A DNA stretch of 9,262 bases. Origin: Victivallales bacterium (GTDB lineage: Bacteria > Verrucomicrobiota > Lentisphaeria > Oligosphaerales > Lenti-02). The first letter of the stretch is position 1. Every line of letters starts with the position of its first letter. The stretch spans positions 1 to 9,262 of the forward strand of contig JABGQJ010000272.1 of NCBI GenBank assembly GCA_018648945.1, written 5' to 3'. Position numbers and translations under genes: made by a program. Positions 6,054 through 9,262 of the stretch are shown here, piece by piece. The notes beneath the pieces are model-generated. The model was given only the letters and a program-made list of their open reading frames with translations, ran no database searches and was not told the origin of the DNA.

Positions 6054-7411
6054 GCAAGCTCCGGGGCGACATTGTCCAACCCGCCGCCGACCCGCGTCTG
6101 ACGGGCTACGAGGCCCAGCCCCAGTGGCTGAAGGACCGTCTCCAGTGGTTCCTGGACCTCAAGTTCGGGCTTTTCATGCACTGGGGGCCGTATTGTCAGT
6201 GGGGTTGCATCGAGTCTTGGCCATTGGTTCCGGCGGACACTTGGGCGCGGCCAGATGATCTGGGGCCATGGCGGGAGCGAGGGCGCGACATCAAGCGCTT
6301 CCAGAGGGACTACTGGGCTCTGAACCGGACGTTCAACCCCGTCGATTTTGATCCGACTCCCTGGGCCGACGCTGCGGAGCGAGCCGGCATGAAATACGTC
6401 TGTTTCACAACCAAGCACCACGATGGCTTCTGCATGTGGGACACGGCGACGACCGACTACCGGGTCACCAGGCGAGAGTGCCCATACCATGACAATCCCC
6501 GTGCGAACATCGTGCGCGAGGTGTTCAACACCTTCCGTGACCGTGACTTTGCCATCTCGTGCTACTTCTCCAAATCCGACTGGCACAGCCCCTACTACTG
6601 GTGGCCGGGGACGCCGCCCGTGGACCGCAACCCGAACTACGACACGGCCGCCCACCCAGAGCGCTGGGAAGGGTTCATCGACTTCGTGCATGAACAGGTG
6701 CGGGAACTGATGACCGACTACGGCTCCATCGATATGCTCTGGCTCGACGGCGGCCAAGTCCGGCCGCCCAAGCAGGATATCCGGATGGGCGAGATGGCCA
6801 GCATGGCGCGGCAACTGCAGCCTGGCCTGATTGTGGCGGACCGTACGGTCGGCGGGGAGCACGAGAACATCGCCACCCCCGAGCAACGCATCCCCGATGC
6901 GCCATTGGGCTACCCTTGGGAGTCCTGCCTCACCATGGGGAATGGCTGGGCCTATCGCCCCGACGACGAGTACAAGAGCACGCGCACCTTGATCCACATG
7001 CTCATTGATATCGTGGCTAAGGGCGGCAACTTCCTGCTCAACGTGGGGCCTGATCCCAGCGGCAGGTTCGATCCAGTTGCCCAGCAGCGGCTGGCTGAGA
7101 TCGGCGACTGGATGGCGGTGAACGGCGACGCCATTCACGGCACCCGTCCCATCGCCCCCTACAAGTCCGGCAGTGTTTGCTTCACCAGCAAGGACGGCCG
7201 GGTGTTCGCTCTGGTTCTGGCCGAGGAGGGTGCCGACCAGCCCCCTGCCACGGTCCAACTCCAGGGCATCCGCCCTGCGGACGGAACGCCGGTGGCTCTG
7301 CTCGGGACAACGGAGCCGCTCGTCTGGCACGCCACGGACGCCGGTGCCGAGGCGACGCTGCCCACCTGCCTGCCCTGCCAGCACGCCTGGGTGCTGGAGT
7401 TCGCCGTCTAG
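6050..7411 (+). CDS. Alpha-L-fucosidase, glycoside hydrolase family 29
   Basis: A 453-residue retaining exo-fucosidase-type enzyme, about the usual length for a GH29 catalytic barrel plus a small C-terminal beta domain. Visible GH29 signatures are FGLFMHWGPY, where the sugar-binding His of the HWG motif lies, VCFTTKHHDGFCMWD with His123-His124-Asp125, and IDMLWLDGGQ with Asp233 as predicted nucleophile. A segment around ENIATPEQRIP (272-282) is the usual place of the variable acid/base, with Glu272 and Glu278 as candidates. GNFLLNVGPDPSGRF is the conserved late-barrel segment. The C-terminal region ends in HAWVLEF, typical of the family's beta sandwich. The N-terminus (MSKLRGDIVQPAADP) has no signal peptide, so the enzyme appears cytoplasmic and would act on imported fucosides. 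It is co-translated with the EFR1 protein upstream and faces the CBM9/malectin gene. The family is certain; linkage specificity (alpha-1,2/3/4/6) or another deoxysugar or galactoside substrate is not determined. Confidence 0.94.
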   Translation: MSKLRGDIVQPAADPRLTGYEAQPQWLKDRLQWFLDLKFGLFMHWGPYCQWGCIESWPLVPADTWARPDDLGPWRERGRDIKRFQRDYWALNRTFNPVDFDPTPWADAAERAGMKYVCFTTKHHDGFCMWDTATTDYRVTRRECPYHDNPRANIVREVFNTFRDRDFAISCYFSKSDWHSPYYWWPGTPPVDRNPNYDTAAHPERWEGFIDFVHEQVRELMTDYGSIDMLWLDGGQVRPPKQDIRMGEMASMARQLQPGLIVADRTVGGEHENIATPEQRIPDAPLGYPWESCLTMGNGWAYRPDDEYKSTRTLIHMLIDIVAKGGNFLLNVGPDPSGRFDPVAQQRLAEIGDWMAVNGDAIHGTRPIAPYKSGSVCFTSKDGRVFALVLAEEGADQPPATVQLQGIRPADGTPVALLGTTEPLVWHATDAGAEATLPTCLPCQHAWVLEFAV

Positions 7412-7633
7412 CCTGGGTTATTCATGCGCTTGGTAGCGAGAACGCGCAGTGTGCTGTGGATCGGCCCGCTGTGCCAGGTTGCCGGGCGCAGGCGTGTTGG
7501 GACCCGTCAAGGTCGGGGTTCTGGCACAACGGGCTGAGATGCAGTACAATCCGGGTTCGCAGTAGATTCGCGTGAGTAATCCAGGCTAGGGAGATCCGGC
7601 CGGACCCAGCGTCCGGCCGGTCTGCGTGCGACG
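7412..7633. other. Convergent intergenic region (222 bp), no gene seen
   Basis: This stretch between the + strand fucosidase and the - strand CBM9/malectin gene contains no credible coding region or RNA gene. It holds a strong hairpin near its right end (7596-7620), listed separately, and a weaker interrupted inverted repeat TGTGCCAG (7470-7477) / CTGGCACA (7521-7528) separated by 43 nt. Short ORFs here are unsupported. Confidence 0.6.
7596..7620. terminator. Perfect GC-rich hairpin between convergent genes, probable bidirectional terminator
   Basis: CCGGCCGGAC (7596-7605) pairs without mismatch to GTCCGGCCGG (7611-7620) around the 5-nt loop CCAGC. It lies 185 bp after the fucosidase stop and 14 bp past the stop of the - strand gene. 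Neither side has a T-tract, so it is not a canonical intrinsic terminator. In GC-rich phyla, tract-less hairpins at convergent gene ends are common, and the position fits best with ending the - strand transcript and catching readthrough from the + strand operon. Confidence 0.6.
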
Positions 7634-9262
7634 CTACTTCTCGGCCAGGATCTCCACCCCGTTGATGACCGGGGCGTGTTCGGGCGTCTTGGGCACCAGC
7701 TCAAGGGCGATGGCCCGGCGGGCCTCGATGCCGCGGAACTCCTTGATCACCGGCATCTCGCCCCCGTTGGTTTCCTTCCCGAGATCCAGTCCCGCCAGCA
7801 CCGTCTTCCCTTGCAGACGCACATCGAAGACCCGGTCGCCCGGTTTGGCTTGCGCCGGCTCGGCGAAGTGCAGGCGGACCGTGTAGCGTTTCACGGCCAC
7901 GTCCTGTCTGGGCACCGAGGTCAGGCGTTCGCAGCCCCATTTGCCAATGGCGGGGGCCTCTCGCATCGGCCCGCGCGCGGCGATGTTGGCGATGACCAGG
8001 TCGCGGTTGATGCCCACCTTCGCTAGTGAGGACCAGGGGACGGCGATCTCGGTCACGATTCGTTTCTCGGTGACCTTCACCGCGCTCTGCCAGGCGGCTG
8101 CGTAGGTGGGGTTCTCGGGATCGCGCCCGAGGGTGGGCAGGATGGCGGGGAATGGCTGTGGCTTGGCCAGTTTCACCAGCCGCCAGCGGTCGGGCCGCCC
8201 CTTGGCGCGGGTGAAGGTCACGCGCTTGCCAGCCGTGGCCTCGCTGAGGCGGAAGCGCTGGAAGGCGGCCGGGTCGTTCTTGGGGTGCCCCGCCGCATGC
8301 CACGCGGCCTGGAACGGGCGGTTGCCCTCGCGGCCATCCTGGTCGTTGGCCAGAATCTGGAAGCCGAACTGTAAGCCGGGGGCAGGAGTGACCCCAAGGT
8401 TCTGCCAGGGCAGGAGGGCCTCGACGGCATAGCCCTTCGCGGTCTTTCGGGCTGCGGATTGTACGGCGAGCCCGGCCACGGGGCGATTGGGATGGAAGGA
8501 GTAGAGCTTCTGGCGCAGCGCCTTCTGCTTACCGTCCACACCGGGCGAGAGGATGGCCTGGTAGAAGTCGGGCTGGCGCAAGCCGGTGGTTACGAAGAGC
8601 TCGATACTGTCACCGGTCCACAGTTCGTTGGCGTTGCCCGACTCCTGGAGCTTGGCGTCCGCCACTTCGGCGAGCACGAGCAGGCCTTCTGGACTCCAGG
8701 CGACGTGCACGACGACATCGAAGTCCTTGGCGGTCCGGACTCGGGCACCGGCGGCGGGCAGAGTCTGGACCACGAATCCCTGATCCCCCCAATCGGCAGG
8801 ATCGCCGTCGATGACGACTGTGCCCTGGGGCAGGTCGAGTACCGGGTACTCGGGGGTCTCGTAGCGCCAGAGCGCGTCGTAGCGGGCCCCACTGGCGGAG
8901 ACGCCAAGGTGGAGGGCTTCGCGACCGGTGCTGCTCAGGTACAACTCGGCGGAATCGTCCTGCCAGACCGGGCCATCGTTCTTGGCCACGGTGAGTCGCC
9001 AGGGTTTGCCCGCCTCGGCTTTGCGGTCGACGAGGGCGTAGAGGGCTTGGTCGTCGTAGCGAAGCATGGCGCGGCTGCCGCCGGGGCCGGCGGCCATCCA
9101 CTTGTAGCCATCCCAGCAGGCATCGCTGTCGTCGCCATCGATGGTTGGCGCAACGGGGGTGGGCCAGGCGGCAAGCGCTCGGTCGCGCACGGCGAGGTCG
9201 AATTCAGCCCGCTGGACGCCCTCTATTCCATTGGCATAGACCATGGCCAGTTCGCCGTCGCC
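7634..9262 (-). CDS. Multidomain CBM9/malectin-like carbohydrate-binding protein, N-terminus beyond the window
   Basis: The frame runs 542 codons from the right edge to the TAG at 7634-7636. The Met at 9244 is probably internal, since six in-frame codons (GDGELA) continue to the edge with no RBS in view. Counting from that Met, residues 29-127 and 141-336 look like CBM9-type beta sandwiches: PTIDGDDSDACWDG and VVIDGDPADWGDQG are the classic 'iDG.l.deW' openings, and ELWTGDSIELFV and VWQDDSAELYL are the core 'W..D.vElfl' strands. Residues about 350-449 resemble another CBM9 end (EKRIVTEIAVPWSSL). Residues 451-534 (YTVRLHFAEP, RVFDVRLQGK, VINGVEIL) match the malectin-like di-glucose-binding fold. 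Such modules usually sit at the C-terminus of secreted glycan-active or surface proteins. No catalytic domain is visible; a hydrolase, lyase or propeller domain may lie upstream. It is convergent with the fucosidase, so it is not part of its operon. The domain calls are by pattern and are fairly confident for CBM9 and malectin. Confidence 0.82.
   Translation of the reverse strand, partial: GDGELAMVYANGIEGVQRAEFDLAVRDRALAAWPTPVAPTIDGDDSDACWDGYKWMAAGPGGSRAMLRYDDQALYALVDRKAEAGKPWRLTVAKNDGPVWQDDSAELYLSSTGREALHLGVSASGARYDALWRYETPEYPVLDLPQGTVVIDGDPADWGDQGFVVQTLPAAGARVRTAKDFDVVVHVAWSPEGLLVLAEVADAKLQESGNANELWTGDSIELFVTTGLRQPDFYQAILSPGVDGKQKALRQKLYSFHPNRPVAGLAVQSAARKTAKGYAVEALLPWQNLGVTPAPGLQFGFQILANDQDGREGNRPFQAAWHAAGHPKNDPAAFQRFRLSEATAGKRVTFTRAKGRPDRWRLVKLAKPQPFPAILPTLGRDPENPTYAAAWQSAVKVTEKRIVTEIAVPWSSLAKVGINRDLVIANIAARGPMREAPAIGKWGCERLTSVPRQDVAVKRYTVRLHFAEPAQAKPGDRVFDVRLQGKTVLAGLDLGKETNGGEMPVIKEFRGIEARRAIALELVPKTPEHAPVINGVEILAEK

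Noticed and set aside
5924..7384. A 486-codon open frame on the - strand opposite the fucosidase
   Set aside because: The + strand carries intact GH29 motifs throughout; the antisense product has no recognisable motif and no RBS.
7470..7528. Inverted repeat TGTGCCAG / CTGGCACA as an operator or small RNA
   Set aside because: Arms are only 8 bp and 43 nt apart with no extension of pairing, and the site is downstream of both convergent genes rather than in a promoter. Chance is a sufficient explanation.
7177..7575. Small + strand gene running from the fucosidase end into the intergenic region
   Set aside because: It overlaps the fucosidase in another frame, has no RBS, and shows arginine- and glycine-rich low-complexity composition typical of a shadow frame.
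1..9262. CRISPR arrays, insertion sequences, tRNA or rRNA genes, attachment sites
   Set aside because: No regularly spaced repeats, transposase motifs, terminal inverted repeats or RNA-gene signatures were seen on either strand.

Overview
This is a GC-rich bacterial window with six co-directional genes on the + strand (1-7411), facing one large gene on the - strand (7634 to the right edge). The gene style fits an environmental, probably anaerobic or facultative polysaccharide-using lineage: a clostridial-type flavodoxin/ferredoxin fusion, a GH29 fucosidase, a CBM9/malectin-bearing protein, and large hybrid histidine kinases. Planctomycetota, Lentisphaerota, Hydrogenedentota or Armatimonadota would all fit. 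I cannot choose between them from the sequence, and no rRNA or tRNA is present.

Region 1 (1-1585): the C-terminal end of an alpha-oxoamine synthase (serine palmitoyltransferase/KBL/BioF family), followed after 43 bp by a FemAB-like/GNAT-type N-acyltransferase. This pairing resembles the first two steps of bacterial ceramide synthesis (Spt plus a GNAT-type ceramide synthase), which is the most interesting hypothesis in the window.

Region 2 (1585-5210): two signalling proteins in tight succession. The first is a histidine kinase with a V4R-like sensor domain followed by a transmembrane hairpin. The second is a REC-PAS-HisKA-HATPase-REC hybrid kinase. The first kinase has no receiver and the second begins with one, so a phosphorelay between them is plausible. 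No DNA-binding output protein is visible.

Region 3 (5241-7411): an EFR1-type flavodoxin-like/2x[4Fe-4S] protein with a TTG start, translationally coupled by an ATGA overlap to an alpha-L-fucosidase (GH29) that has no signal peptide.

Region 4 (7412-9262): a 222-bp convergent intergenic region with a perfect 10-bp stem hairpin, then on the - strand the C-terminal part of a large protein with two CBM9-like domains, a third CBM9-like remnant and a terminal malectin-like domain. Its start lies beyond the right edge.

The + strand junctions are short (overlaps of 3 and 4 nt, gaps of 2, 30 and 43 nt), so 1-7411 may be one transcription unit linking lipid-type acyl chemistry, signalling, redox and glycan cleavage. 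The functional connection between these parts is inference.
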